A stretch of 64,000 nt of DNA from Enchytraeus crypticus (Eukaryota > Annelida > Clitellata > Enchytraeida > Enchytraeidae). The translations under genes and the position numbers were made by a program. The stretch is taken from positions 664,001-728,000 of the forward strand of contig CAJHZI010000512.1 of NCBI GenBank assembly GCA_905160935.1. Direction: 5' to 3'. Shown here one piece after another: positions 23,295-42,659 of the stretch (the first letter of the stretch is position 1; each line of letters opens with the position of its first letter). The notes beneath the pieces are model-generated. The model was given only the letters and a program-made list of their open reading frames with translations. It was not told where the DNA came from and made no database searches.

Positions 23295-23500
23295 TAGAAT
23301 GTCTTAATAGCGTAGAGGTAACGTCATGAAGTTTTAAATGAAATGATAGATCCTGAAGTGAATGGAACCCTCTTCGGTTCGAATCTCAGCCGCACTTATC
23401 TGAGAGTTAAATCTCGGACTTTCACAGGACTGACTATAAGGGAAATGGTCTGAATTTCCTAGCGTTTTAAACAAGTGGTATTAAAAATGGAAAGATATCA
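23295..23500 (+). mobile_element. tRNA-derived SINE, family A
   Basis: TCTTAATAGCGTAGAGGTAA (A-box-like region) is followed by the B box GGTTCGAATCTC at about 23376, then GAGAGTTAAATCTCGGACTT and a tail TTTCCTAGCG..GTGGTATTAAA. An opposite-strand copy with the same head, body and tail is at about 31300-31495. Two copies of about 200 bp sharing pol III boxes and a common tail support a SINE. Confidence 0.65.
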
Positions 23501-23834
23501 AACAAAGTTGATCATTTCACTAAAATACATGTTTACTTTTGTTACCTATGGATATCCAGTAATTAAACAAGTCTGTATTTGACACACTGAGGTTAGACTA
23601 ACTAGTTAGACTAACTGGGTGGAACTCTAGTCTTAAAATATAAGGGAACTCTTAGGAACGCACCACAATAATATCATATGCATACCCACACCTTTCATTT
23701 TACAATTCCACCATTCTCACAATGGAAAGATAAAAAGCAATTTTCCCTGGAAATGGCTTGACTGTTCCTTAATGAGTCATTGAAACATCTCGTGGAGCGG
23801 AAAAGGATCAATCAATTGGCATATTATAACAGTA

Positions 23835-23916
23835 AATTTCCCACAACAAACATATCTCTTGCTCAAAGGCTCTAAGAGTTCTGCAAAAAGGCATACCATC
23901 CTTGACATAACCTCAG
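23835..23916 (-). pseudogene. Remnant of a second exon-6 tail, 3' of G4
   Basis: Directly beyond the G4 stop the minus strand reads VKDGMPFCRTLRAFEQEI, plainly related to the normal exon-6 ending [20 protein letters not shown]. The same arrangement follows G6 at about 59098-59181. The segment has a weak AG ahead of it but no clear polypyrimidine tract, so use as an alternative last exon is uncertain. Confidence 0.6.
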
Positions 23917-26900
23917 TTACAGCTGTCGAGCAACCAGGCGCAAGGTGTGCCTGACAGCTGTCAGAGTCCTAGCAAAGGTCGCATCATCCTTGACCTTGAG
24001 CTCGCCCTCTGATGGCAGAATGTTGAACTGCTGAACGAGAGCTGACAGAAAGAGAAACATTTCCTGACGAGCCAGTATCTCTCCCAGATACGATCTCTTA
24101 CCTGAACTTACATATGTAATATATTTGTAGTATTACTCCTCTCCTACTTTGTTGAAAATTTATTTTTATTAATTATTAAATTTATAACCATTAACCTTTT
24201 TGAGTCCGGGTTGCTGAATTTAGAGCAACCGTGGATTGCAGGTGTCGTAAAAGCATACATTTCAGACATTATAGAAATAGAAAATATGTTTATTTTTTCA
24301 GCAAAGACACAAAATGTATGATCGATATACAATGCCTCAACAGCAATTCCTACATCTATAGCGAGAAAAAAATTGGTCGTCAGTCAGTGACGATATAGAG
24401 TATCTTATCTAGCTGACTACCGTGATAATTACGCAACTTACAGTTCTTAATAAAGATAGTATTAACACACAGTTCATAATACATTTAAAGTTGAACTTTT
24501 AATTTACATGTATAAGCAGAGCTAAATGACTAACAAAATAAAAATAAAAATGAAAACACTCTGAAACATACATAAATCATTCAAGTTAGCAAATTCAAAA
24601 ACATTCCATCATACAATCATCATCTTCCATTTAGCAAAAACCATTCATCAAAAAGGTACACTTTATACCGCTTAGAAAATTCAGTTACAGATTTTGCATA
24701 GCGAATGTCAGGGGATATTAGGTTCCAGTTAGCGACATAGTGAAAAGCATAAGATTTGAAAAATTCATTGGTAGTTCTTGCATATATAAATACTTAGATA
24801 ATGATTTCTCAAATTTATCAATTGAGATTCTAACTTACCGTGCGAGTACATAATCCTTAGGACCAGGTTAATTATTAAACGACATTTTTATAAAATTAGT
24901 TCAAATAGTCGATAATAGATGACTTACGATGGGAAATGTAATCATTATATTTATCTCCTAAATAGGTCTAAATGTGGATGTAATAATTATAATGGTTCGG
25001 TAAAGGGTCAGATATAAGTGACAAAAGAACAATATATTACTTTATGGTTCACGGATTTGCAAGATTTAATGGTTTAAAAGAAACGGAAACTCTAAAACTT
25101 GACAAGCGATTGTGCCATGCAATCGATTAAATAGGTCGACACTCGATGTCTTACCGTGAGAAAAGGCTATCATTAGGTCCCTATTAATGGTTTGACCGGA
25201 TTCGTTTAGCAATCGATCAGGATTAAATTTCTCAGGCTGGTCCCATAAGTGAGGGTCCATGTGGGCCGACCACAGATTCACTAGTATCTAAAACAGGTTG
25301 ATATAATACGTAGAAATTTATTTAATTGAGACTGATGCGCATTAAGAAATATGTACTTCAAAATAAATATGAAAGTCACTGACAATAAAAGTGAAAATCT
25401 AAAACATTATAAAATCAAATATTTGCTTACGGTTTAATAAAACTTCTGAAAACATGAGGTAGTAATAATCACGAAATATTTGTATATTTAGGCCATCTAG
25501 CAAAAAATACTTTTTTCTCTCTCTCTGTGTCTCTGTTCCCCTAAAGGGCAGGCCCAAGGTACACATTTCTATTTCAAGTCTGCTGTCTCGCTCAATAAAA
25601 CATTCAAGTTACATTCACAAAGCTTACGCCTTATTCACACATTAATATAACCTAATTCTTAGGAATAATGTCTTCCGAGATGGTTTCCTGTTGCTTTCCC
25701 CAGTTCCTGCTTAGTCGTCTCTCTCGACAAGTGCACTTTACGATTGGTCTATTCTTTGTTGAACAGAATGAAAGACGGGAATTTTCTTTACAAAGCAAAA
25801 TTACAAATTTGAGAGACTTATCAAGATTGGCTCTTGGATTGGAGCAACATTACAAGTTTAAATTTAATATGCATTATAAGAACACATCTACTATTTTTAC
25901 AGTTTTTTTAGCAGAACACTATAGCAGAGTATCTAATAATTGAGTAGTGTAAACTTCAGAGCACTCGCAAACAATGGTGGAATGTGAAACAGTTATTAAG
26001 TTGTTCTTTAACCTCTTTATTTCCGATATTTCTTCGTTCATTATGCAAACCTCGGTACCAGATGGTATCTTGTATCCTCCTAGTTCTGTTTTCGCAACAA
26101 TAAGTCTTGGTATGGAGAGTGGAACGCCTGTCTCCAATCCGTGTACTTCCAGTATAACCGCCTCCAAGTGTATCAGGCGAGGTTTATCATCCAGAGATGG
26201 AAGTCGATCACGTGGTACAACGGAATCTATTTCCTGTTGAAGACGAGACTGGACATCCGGATGATTGGCCAGTAGGATTAGAGCCCAGTTCAGCTGACCG
26301 GATGTTGTCTCTGATCCAGCCATGATTAGATCTCTGTCCAGATACATGCATGTAGATTTGAAAATATGGAATTTAGACAAACAGTACAAAATTAGAAAGT
26401 GTAAGAGCATCTCATTAAACGATTAAAATTATTAAACGTTAAGCTTTTCAATTGTATGGTGAGTCTTTGCTCCAATCGGTTCATTGTGCCTCTATTTAGG
26501 TAATTGTCAATAGCCTTGTTGTTGTGATAAATTTGGGTAATTTATAACCACACATAATTTTAATAACTTCCTTTTGATTACGGTATATAAATGTATGATT
26601 TGTTTAACCTGTCATCATTATTTTAAAGTGCTACATAAAACATGCGTTTATATAATAGACCTCATCAAAGAAACAGCAACTTGCCTCATTATAAAGGCCA
26701 ATTCTCTCGTATTCGTAGTTTCTCCTAAACTTATCTTTATGTATTTATTGAAAAAGTTGTCAAAATTGCTGATTGTATCATTGATGCTTTCTTCTACTTT
26801 AGTTTGACAGAAGTTCAAGAATTGCTCGTATAATTTTGAAATCTCAGCCAACTTCCTCTTATAAAACGGCAGTCTAGCCAGGAGAGGGAAGACGTCCAGT

Positions 26901-27207
26901 ATCGCATTCAACGATTCAGCAAGGTTTCGATTCAGAGAGACTAGCTTCGTACCTTCTGGGTCGTCGTATGAAAATCGTGTAGCAAACATGAGATTGTAGA
27001 TAACATTCATAGTACAGTGTTCCAAAATTGAGGCAGGATACCAAGCTTTACCCCCCATTGATTGGATGTGTTGTAGAAGACTTGTTACCTCTTCTTGAAT
27101 TCTTTGTTCCATAACTGCTCTACTGCCAAAACCCAAATTCTTCAACACCGAGATGCAGCTAGAGCAAATCTTTCTCTGTGCATCTCCAGCTGGACTATTT
27201 ACTATTC
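23917..27207 (-). pseudogene. G4: cytochrome P450 relic, exons 3-6 only, catalytic residues lost
   Basis: Exons: 3, 27207-26685; 4, 26333-26051; 5, 25287-25155; 6, 24101-23917. Each is open and of the expected length, but no exon 1 or 2 is found between 27208 and the next gene. Two invariant residues are gone: the K-helix ExxR reads EVHG (ExxG), and the heme ligand Cys is Tyr (KRSYLGE). Another change near the C-helix is RKICSSC for RKIRSSC. Intron 3 uses a GC donor (AG|GCAAGT). The I-helix reads AGSETT, as in G6. The C-terminus is [14 protein letters not shown] and then stop, unlike G1-G3 but like G6. Past the stop lies a remnant of a second exon-6 tail. Without the Cys ligand it cannot work as a normal P450. 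It is most simply a pseudogene, although the open exons suggest a recent loss or a non-catalytic role. Confidence 0.85.
24272..24785. other. About 510-bp insertion in intron 5 of G4
   Basis: The flanks (GCATACATTTCAGACATTAT and GATAATGATTTCTCAAATTT) are joined directly in G6 at about 59510-59545, so this block is extra in G4 or deleted in G6. It is AT-rich, and I see no terminal repeats or coding potential that would identify it. Confidence 0.5.
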
Positions 27208-27377
27208 CTAAAGCAGTCAAAACCAGAGTCGTCATCAAAGTAATATTATCTGATTCCTGTACTAAACGACAATAGGGGCAGAGGTAGCCCCCCTCCAATG
27301 CAATCGTCGCCATATCTCAAAGGTTACAACAAAGTAAATTCACCTGACTGCAAAATACCAAGAAATATAGCGCGGTA

Positions 27378-27433
<56 letters not shown>

Positions 27434-28571
27434 AAGCAAAAGAGACCTTTGGGAATATGAAAGAACTGTTAACTAAAAGTTCTCTAAGACATTAAAATTG
27501 CATTTAACCATGATGTGGACGTTAAGATCAAAGGTTATGAATATCGAAATCAACATACTTTCCTTAGATTAGTGCCATTATACATGTAGAGTGTCACTGG
27601 TTAATGTCCACATAGTCTTGAATTTAAATTTATAGATATAGGATTATTTACTAAAACTAATGTAATTAATATGAAGTGTAGTTCAGGGCTAATGTACATT
27701 ATGTTATAATTGATTTAGTTGACCTGCAAGAAGCAACGAATGGTCACACTCACTTATTTTATACATAGGCCTAATCATAAAATATTAGAGATGTGAGAAG
27801 TGCTAACTATACGTAATTATACTATACTTACAAATAATTATAGCATACATTTCCAGGATTATGCAATGATAAATATAATCATACACAATATGACGCGTTC
27901 TATACAACAATATTTCAACAATATTTGAAATCGAAGACACGAGCTACTATTCATGATGATTTTAATTTAAAAAAGTATGAAGTTTTAGCTTGCTCAAGAA
28001 AATAGTTAAAAAGCTAATGTCAGTGACGGGCGAGCCCAGGATTTGAACCAGCATATACTGATATATATATAATCGGTTGAAAATCTTACAGACATCCCCA
28101 GTAGTACTTGGCTCGAACCAAGTACTACGCCTAATACATAGTTATAGGAGATAAATTTAGTCATAGTATCACTCATGGTTTTGAGGCAGCAGATGTGTCA
28201 GATTGAAATTCAGACGTACAAATATAATTAAAGCATAATTGTAACTATTATTACAAATTTACTAAAAAATTACAAGTTACGAAATATAATTAGAGCGTCA
28301 TTAACAGTTAAATCAACAAGTCTAAGCGGTAAAGATTAACAATGTTTATGTTCAGTAGTCTTCACTATAAGTTTAAATTATAACTATTAATCCTACAACT
28401 CTTCAATATAGTTTCTTATAACTGTGTGTTGCAATTTCCTTGATTAAATTGTAACCGAGCGATCTTGTATTTTATGTGTTCTCATACAGAATAGTTAATG
28501 ATAATCCGAGAGAAGAATGTTAAGTAATAGTTTTCATATAGTCAGAAATATATACTTCAGAAATATATATA
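27208..28571. other. Region 5' of G4 where exons 1-2 should be
   Basis: A stretch of TA repeats (27381-27430) and then 27436-27900 match 62525-63005 beyond exon 3 of G6, so this is intron 2 sequence. At about 27905 the match with G6 stops, and from there to about 28560 the sequence instead resembles the far end of the G1-type spacer (9150-9800), including a SINE family B piece at about 28005-28065. The junction suggests a deletion that removed exons 1-2 and the promoter of G4. Confidence 0.6.
28005..28065 (-). mobile_element. tRNA-derived SINE fragment (family B)
   Basis: GCTAATGTCAGTGACGGGCG followed by AGCCCAGGATTTGAAC is the antisense of the B-box end of the family seen at 20925-21030 and 34712-34830. 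Confidence 0.5.
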
Positions 28572-28581
28572 TATAAATATA

Positions 28582-28655
<74 letters not shown>

Positions 28656-28658
<3 letters not shown>

Positions 28659-29444
28659 TGTGAGTCATAAAAAACATGTGCGCAGTATTTCGTCCACAAC
28701 TTTAACAGTTGCGAACCGAATTTTTAAATATTTTCAAAATTATAAAGAAGAAGAAAAGTATTAATTTAAATCTAGTTTGTGTGACACTTCCAGTTTATTT
28801 TAAGCAATAACAGAAGATTTTACAAACATAGTCTGTTTTTGTTGAAATTTTAAATTGGTGTTTACTATTGAAGATAAAGCGCTCATAAAAACTTGTACGT
28901 CTTAAAGGGTTATAGCGCACATGGGTTGATTACCGAATTTCCAACAGAAAACTGGAGGCTTGAAGGGCTAGATTGCTTACTAAAGAAATTATGCCAAAAA
29001 GAAGAAAATAAATAACATGGACGAGTTGAAGCAACGCCTGGTGGACGTTTGGCAAGACGTGCAGCAATCTGTCATTGACAACGCAATAGTTGAGTGGCGC
29101 AAGCATCTCCGAGCTTGTATTCGCGCCAAAGGATGACATTTTGAGCATATGCTTTGACAGTTGACAGTAGATTTATAACACTATTTATTTCGTGTGTTTC
29201 GTTGTTAGTTCCACTGGATTTGTAAACATTCTGTAGCGATTGATCTACTTAAACTGAATATTTTCAGTCGCGCATATTTTCAAGCATTGCTTCAACGCAA
29301 AAATAATAATTAACAGAGTCACTTAACGTTATTTTATAGCAAATGTTATCCTGATTATATCTCTGCAAGAAGTTTAAAAATCGGTTCACTAATACCAAAG
29401 TTATGGGCGAGAGACTGCGCACATGTTTTTTTTGACTCACAGTG
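28656..29444 (+). mobile_element. Tc1/mariner-type transposon relic
   Basis: Terminal inverted repeats of about 30 bp: CACTGTGAGTCATAAAAAAC..GCGCAG at 28656-28685 and its complement at 29415-29444, with a gap or mismatch in the A-run. A TA lies directly outside each end, the target duplication of this superfamily. Inside, the plus strand at about 29013-29145 reads MDELKQRLVDVWQDVQQSVI and DNAIVEWRKHLRACIRAKG, then a stop and HFEH, which is the known C-terminal end of mariner-like transposases. At 789 bp against about 1.3 kb for a full element, most of the transposase (including the DDD/DDE core) is deleted. It inserted in the TA run 3' of G5. Confidence 0.85.
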
Positions 29445-29477
29445 TATATATATTGCATCATAGTTTGTTTCATACTC

Positions 29478-36700
<7,223 letters not shown>

Positions 36701-37963
36701 TATAATTAGAGTATAACTTTAATTAATTTTAATCACTACTTTGCCGATTACAACGTTCAGTATAAAAATGTATTATTATTCTTGACAGATCTTACATATC
36801 TCCCACTGATACTTTTATCATAAAACCGTTTCGGCTTAATTGTTAATGAAAACGACCAACTGATATATTTGCAAGCTGCCTCCTAGGAAATAAATTCGGA
36901 GTAAGGCAATACGATATTGCAATATGCAGGTCTGATGCGCGATTATAGCTTTAGTGCCCAGACAACCTGGAGTATATTATGTAACCTTTGTTGCGTCGTT
37001 ACTCTTTAGAACTTAAAACGCCCAAGTAGTGTGTATAATGCGAGAGTGCATTTTTTCTGAAGAAAGGCTGGACTGCCGATATAAGTACATCATGTACGTG
37101 TAACGTATGTGAGTGACTTACGATTTTTAAGCGCTAGCGGTTATGCTGTAGGCATAGCATGTGAAGGCCAGGCCTACGTTCTGACTGTAGTAATTCCCAG
37201 CCCATGTGTCGAACTACAATGCTACGTGGCACCTAGTAGGTTGTAGATTACATGAAGTTACTCTACTTTAATTTTTGCGCAATTGCTCCTAAACAGTGCT
37301 AGCTGGGAACTGCACTGGCTTGGTTCTGAACTAGCTTGGATCTGAACTAATTGAGATCTGAATTAGCTGGATTTGAACTTGCTTGGATCTGAACTAATTG
37401 AGATCTGAACTAACTGGGATCTGAACTAACTGGGATCTGAACTAACTGGGATCTGAACTAACTGGGATCTGAACTAGCTGGGATCTGAACTAACTGGGAT
37501 CTTAACTTGCTATAACCAGAACAAGATGAAACCTGAGCTAGACGACACCTGATATAGCTGGAATCTGATTTAGGCCGAAGAGCCTTATATATGTCCTAAC
37601 CTAATTAGTTAACTATTAACAATGTGTAAAGACAATTATAGAGATGAAATCTGTTTCTAAGCATCACCATATAAGGAACTATTCTATAGCAACATAAATT
37701 AGAAAGCAGAAACTCAAATAATTGGCTAAGCGTGCCCTCTATGTCACTTAACCCAGGACATAAATAAACATCGAAATGGACGTTGATTTCACACGCTCTA
37801 TCACTCCATTACCAGACGAGAAGAGTTCACTGCCTTCATGCAGCTCTTATTCGAAAAAAATAAAGAAAAAGCTGTTACAATACACAGAAGGTAACAGTTG
37901 GCCACGCTTACGTCTACAGGTGGAAATGAGTTAAAAATCAAGACAGAAACTATAAGAGCCTAT
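36701..37963. other. 5' flank of G5 up to the Polinton
   Basis: It follows the G3 upstream region: 16-bp repeat units at 37310-37510, then the same ATATAGTTC..AACATAAATAAACA path as 21370-21570. It breaks off at 37963 where the Polinton starts and resumes at 51474. I see no gene and no clear core promoter. Confidence 0.6.
37310..37510. repeat. 16-bp minisatellite GAACTAACTGGGATCT upstream of G5
   Basis: About 12-13 units of 16 bp, the counterpart of the array at 21085-21345 with a different majority variant (AACTGGGATCT instead of AGCTGATACCT), so each array has been homogenised separately. Confidence 0.9.
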
Positions 37964-39055
37964 AGTAGGTATCAATGGCCTTTACCGGGACTGCCCAGCT
38001 ACGGTTTAGCCTATTAGCATATAGGCTACCAGCTGTTAGCCTATTAGCCTAGCAACTGCAAGCCTATAGCCCAGCAGCTGCGAGCAGCTGCTGCGAGCGG
38101 GCGGCGGGCAGCGGTAGGCTAACAGCTTCTGTGGTCTAAGCCTAGGTTGGATAGCCTAAGAAAGCGGCGCAGAGCCTATACTGCGCAAAAACAGCTGCGG
38201 CGGCGGCGGGCGGGGGGCGTCGGCTGGCGGCCTGTCTAGACAAGTCTGCGGTCTCAACGGTTCAACTTGATGAAAAACAGATGGCGTGCAGCTACGACGC
38301 CTTGACGCGGTTAGAGAATGTTCTAGAGTTTCAAAACAAACTTATTACGCAGTCGCACACGTATAGTCAAGTCTGAAATTACACATTGTGGTGAAATCGT
38401 TTATTCTAAGTCATATGTCCTACATATTGCGCAGCGTTTAAAAATATGCAATAGATGCGTACGTTGTCTGTATGTACTGCAACTGTTCTTATGATGTATG
38501 CAAATTGTAAACACTTTTCAGGTTAAGTGCTAAAACTACATGTTTATAAACAGTAAGCACTTTTCCGACAAGGCATCTTTATCAACTTTAACTTGATAAA
38601 GGCGTATTTCTATCAACATTAACTTTACCAAGTCATGTTTTTATCAACTTTTGACTTTAACAAGTTAAGTTTTTATAAAATTTATTATCGTGAAGACATA
38701 CTTTTATCAACTTTAAATATACCAAGGCATCTCTTTTATCAACTTTAACTTTAAAAGGTTTAAATTTTTTATCAATTTAAAAATTATCAAGTAATCTTTT
38801 TTATCAACTGCAACTTTAACACATTAATTTGTTATCAACTTTAAATTTATCATGTCATCCTTTTATCAACTTTAACTATAAAAAGTTAAGTTTTTATCAA
38901 TTTGAAATTTATAAGATGACCTGCGCAATGACAGCTGTGGTGTGCAGCCTAAAAGCTAGTGATGGCGCACTATCAGATGACTCAAGCAACCTAATAAGGA
39001 GGGACACATTGGCCTATACTGCGCAATAACAGCTGTTGCATGCGGCTGCGGGCAG
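37964..39055. repeat. Left terminal inverted repeat of the Polinton
   Basis: It pairs with 50375-51467. The outer part (about 38090-38235) is GC-rich, with GGCGGGCAGCGG- and GGCGGCGGCGGGCGG-type runs standing out from the AT-rich surroundings. The inner part (38560-38900) is made of the TTTATCAACTTTAACTTT repeat. A 66-residue open frame (38829-39029) is the same in both arms but looks like a by-product of the repeat. Confidence 0.85.
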
Positions 39056-39124
39056 CGTCGGGCGGAGACGAGCTTCTGCGATAGACAGCTTCTGCGACGG
39101 CGAGATTCTGCGGCGGTGCTCTGC

Positions 39125-40010
39125 TGTGCTCAGCCTAGACATGATGACTTATTCTCACGCGCACAGTTGTATTTTAACCCAGTAAGCTCGACGTAAACAT
39201 GATGATTCATTCTCACGCGCACAATTGTTACTTTGACCTACTAAGCTCGACGTAAACATGATGACTCATTCTCACGCGCACAGTTGTATTTTAACCCAGT
39301 AAGCTCGACGTAAACATCATGATTCATTCTCACGCGCACAATTGTTACTTTGACCTACTAAGCTCGACGTAAACATGATGACTCATTCTCACACGCACAA
39401 CTGTTACTTTGACCTACTAAGCTCGACGTAAACATGCTGACTCAGTCTCACGCGCACAACTGTTACTTTGACCTACTAAGCTCGACGTAAACATGATGAC
39501 TCATTCTCACACGCACAACTGTTACTTTGACCTACTAAGCTCGACGTAAACATGATGACTCATTCTCACGCGCGCAGTTGTATTTTAACCCAGTAAGCTC
39601 GACGTAAACATGATGATTCATTCTCACGCGCACAATTGTTACTTTGACCTACTAAGCTCGACGTAAACATGATGACTCATTCTCACACGCACAACTGTTA
39701 CTTTGACCTACTAAGCTCGACGTAAACATGCTGACTCAGTCTCACGCGCACAACTGTTACTTTGACCTACTAAGCTCGACGTAAACATGATGACTCATTC
39801 TCACACGCACAACTGTTACTTTGACCTACTAAGCTCGACGTAAACATGCTGACTCATTCTCACACGCACAATTGTTATATTGACCTACTAATCTCGACGT
39901 AAACATGCTGACTCATTCTCACACGCACAATTGTTATATTGACCTACTAATCTCGACGTAAACATGCTGACTAATTCTCACGCGCACAATTTTTATATTG
40001 ACCTACTAAA
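39125..40010. repeat. 59-bp minisatellite inside the Polinton
   Basis: About 14-15 tandem copies of a 58-59-bp unit containing AAGCTCGACGTAAACATGAT and CTCATTCTCACGCGCACA. Two unit types alternate (one ending TATTTTAACCCAGT, one TTACTTTGACCTACT), so part of the array grew by copying multi-unit blocks. It is present only on the left side. Confidence 0.9.
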
Positions 40011-40014
40011 TTCA

Positions 40015-42270
40015 ACGCATCTTTTTTTATTAACATTAACTGTATCAAGGTGTGATACATCAACATTAACCTTATCAAAGCTTATTTTTATAAACTGTAT
40101 ATTTATCAAGTCATCTCTTTTATTAACTTTAACTTTATCAAGGCATCCTATTAACAAGGTTAAGTTTAACAACTTATGTTTTTAAAAATGTATTATCATG
40201 AGGACGTGTTTTTATCTACTTTAAATATACCAAGGCATCTTTTTATTAACTTTAACTTTATCAACTTAAGTTTTTTATCAATTTTACATTTATCCAGTCA
40301 TAGTTTTTATCAACTTTAACTTTAATAAGTTAAGTTTTATTCATTTTACATTTATCATGTTGTCTTTTTTATCAACTTTAACAAGTTACGTTTTGATCAA
40401 TTTCAAATATATTAAGTGGTCTTTTTTATCAACGTTAACTTTAACAAGTTAAGTTTTACCAATTTGACATTTATAAAGTTTTCTTTTCTATCAACTTTAA
40501 TTTTAACAAGTTAAGCTTTTATCAAGTATAACTTTATCAAGGCGTGTTTTTTATAGCAATTTTACATTTATCAAGTTGTATTTTTATCAACTTTAACTTT
40601 AACAAGTTAAATTTTTATACATTTTACATTTATCAAGTGATCTTTTATTTCAACTTTAACTATATCAAGTTAAGTTTTTATGAATTTCAAATTTATCAAA
40701 TCGCATTTTTATCAACTTTAAATTGATCAAGTCATAATTTTTATCTACTTTATCTTTAACAAGTTAAGTTTTTATCAATTTGACTTTTATCAAGTCATCT
40801 CTTATCAACTATATATTTAACAAATTAAGTTTTTTATAAACTCTAACTATACCAAGTCATGTTTTTTATCAACTTAACTTTGACTAGTGAAAGTTTTTAT
40901 CAACATTGACTTTATCAAGGTGTGCTTTATACCAATTTTTATTGTGAAGGTGTGTTTCTATCAACATTAACTTTAACAAGTCGTGCTTTTATCAACCTTT
41001 GACTTTACTAAGATGTGTTTTTATCAACTGTAACTTTATCAAGGTGTGATTTTAAAAACTTTAAATTTACCAAGTCATGTTTTTATCAACTTTAACATTA
41101 ACAAGTTATGTTTTTATAAAATTTATTATCATGAAGGTGTATTTTTTATCAATTTTAACTTTGACAAGTTATGTTTTTATCAACTACAACTTTATCAAGT
41201 CATCTTTTTTATCCACTTTAAGTTATGTTTTTATCAAATTTATTATTTTGAAGGTGTGATTCTATCAACATTAACTTGACCAAATCATGTCTTTATCAAC
41301 CTTAACTTTACAATGGCGTCTTTTTATCATCCGAAAATTTATCAAGGTGTGATTTTATCAACTTTAATTTATCAAGTTATCTTTTTCATCAACTTTAACT
41401 TTACCCAGTCACATTTTTATCAACCTTAACTTTAACAAGTGAAGTTTCTATCAATTTTAAATTTATCAGGTTATCTTTTTTATCACCTTTAACTTTAATT
41501 AGTTAAGTGTTTATCATCATTAACTTTATCAAGGTGTATTTTAAACCAAATTTATTATAATGAAGGTGAGTTTATATCAACTGTAACTTTACCAAGTCAT
41601 GATTTTATCAACTTTAACTTTATTAAGGTGTGATTTTATCAACTTTTAATTTATAGTAAGTTAAGTTTTTATCAAGGGTAGCTTTACGAAGTCAACTTTC
41701 TATCAAATTTTAATTTTAACAAGTTATGTTTTTATCAAATTCATTATCATGGAGGTGTGTTTTTATCAATTTTAAGTTTAGCAAATTAAGTTTTTATCAA
41801 GTGTAACTTTATCAAGGTGTGTTTTTATCAACTTTAACTTTAACAAGTTATGTTTTTATAAAATTTATTATTATGAAGTTGTGTTTGTATCAATTGTAAA
41901 TTTAACAAGGTTTGTTTCTTATCAACTTTAACTTTACCAAGTCATGTCTTTATCAATTTTAACTTTAGCAAGGTATCTTTTTGTAAAGTTTAAATTTAAC
42001 AAGTTGTTTTTATAAAAAATTTATTATGATGATGTGTTTTTATCAATTGTAACTTTATCAAGGTGTGTCTTTTTATCAACTTTAACTTTATCGAGACACA
42101 ACTTTTATTTTTCCAGTCATCAATCTTTTTATCAAATATAACTTCACGCTTTATGCCTTTATCATCTTTAACTTTATCGCGGCGAGTTTTATTAACTTTC
42201 GACATTTTTAAGGCATGTTTTGATTATTTTAACTTTAACGCATCATGCTTTTATCAACCTTAACGTCTTA
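40015..42270. repeat. Degenerate TTTATCAACTTTAACTTT tandem array inside the Polinton
   Basis: More than 2 kb consists of diverged units of roughly 30-35 bp on the pattern TTTTTATCAACTTTAAC, TTTAACAAGTTAAG. The same repeat forms the inner part of both TIR arms, so it has spread from, or into, the terminal repeats. No coding capacity is seen; short open frames of FINFN/FYQF type come from the repeat. Confidence 0.85.
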
Positions 42271-42659
42271 ACGTCTTAAACTAGTCGTCTGTGTGAATTT
42301 CATACTTCGAGTGTGTCTGAAAATTTTAATATTGATGCTCATTGTAAATGCTGATTTGTCATTTCAGTTTATATCATGCACAGGATCATCTGTTGTGAGT
42401 GCAAGGTACCTTTTCCAAACTATCTAATTCACTTACAACGAGTATACATTCCATGAAACGATCGTTGTTCATTTGTGTCGATAAAATGCTTTTTAGAGGA
42501 TGAGTTAGTAATGAGTGAAGAATTGCCTTTGAAATCTTCTCTTACTCGTTATAGCATAATCTGAAAATTCTTTGCGATTTGAATTTTTTTTAGAAACAAC
42601 TCATTTTGATTACATGTGTCTTTATGACTCTGCAAATCTTTATTTACATTTAGTTATTT

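Larger units (their letters stand above)
20207..23916. other. G3-G4 spacer (5' side of G3)
   Basis: It holds SINE family B (20925-21030), the 16-bp repeat array (21085-21345), an antisense LINE tail (22045-22345) and SINE family A (about 23295-23500). The rest, for example 21346-22040 and 22380-22800, aligns with the spacers upstream of G1 and G5. An A-run lies at about 22405-22420. I see no further gene or RNA in 20240-20900 or 22850-23290. Confidence 0.55.

Noticed and set aside
38829-39029. 66-residue gene present in both TIR arms of the Polinton
   Set aside because: It lies in the low-complexity TTTATCAAC repeat and its conservation only reflects the identity of the TIR arms.
39125-40010. 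CRISPR-like array
   Set aside because: Units are joined head to tail without unique spacers, in an animal genome; it is a minisatellite.
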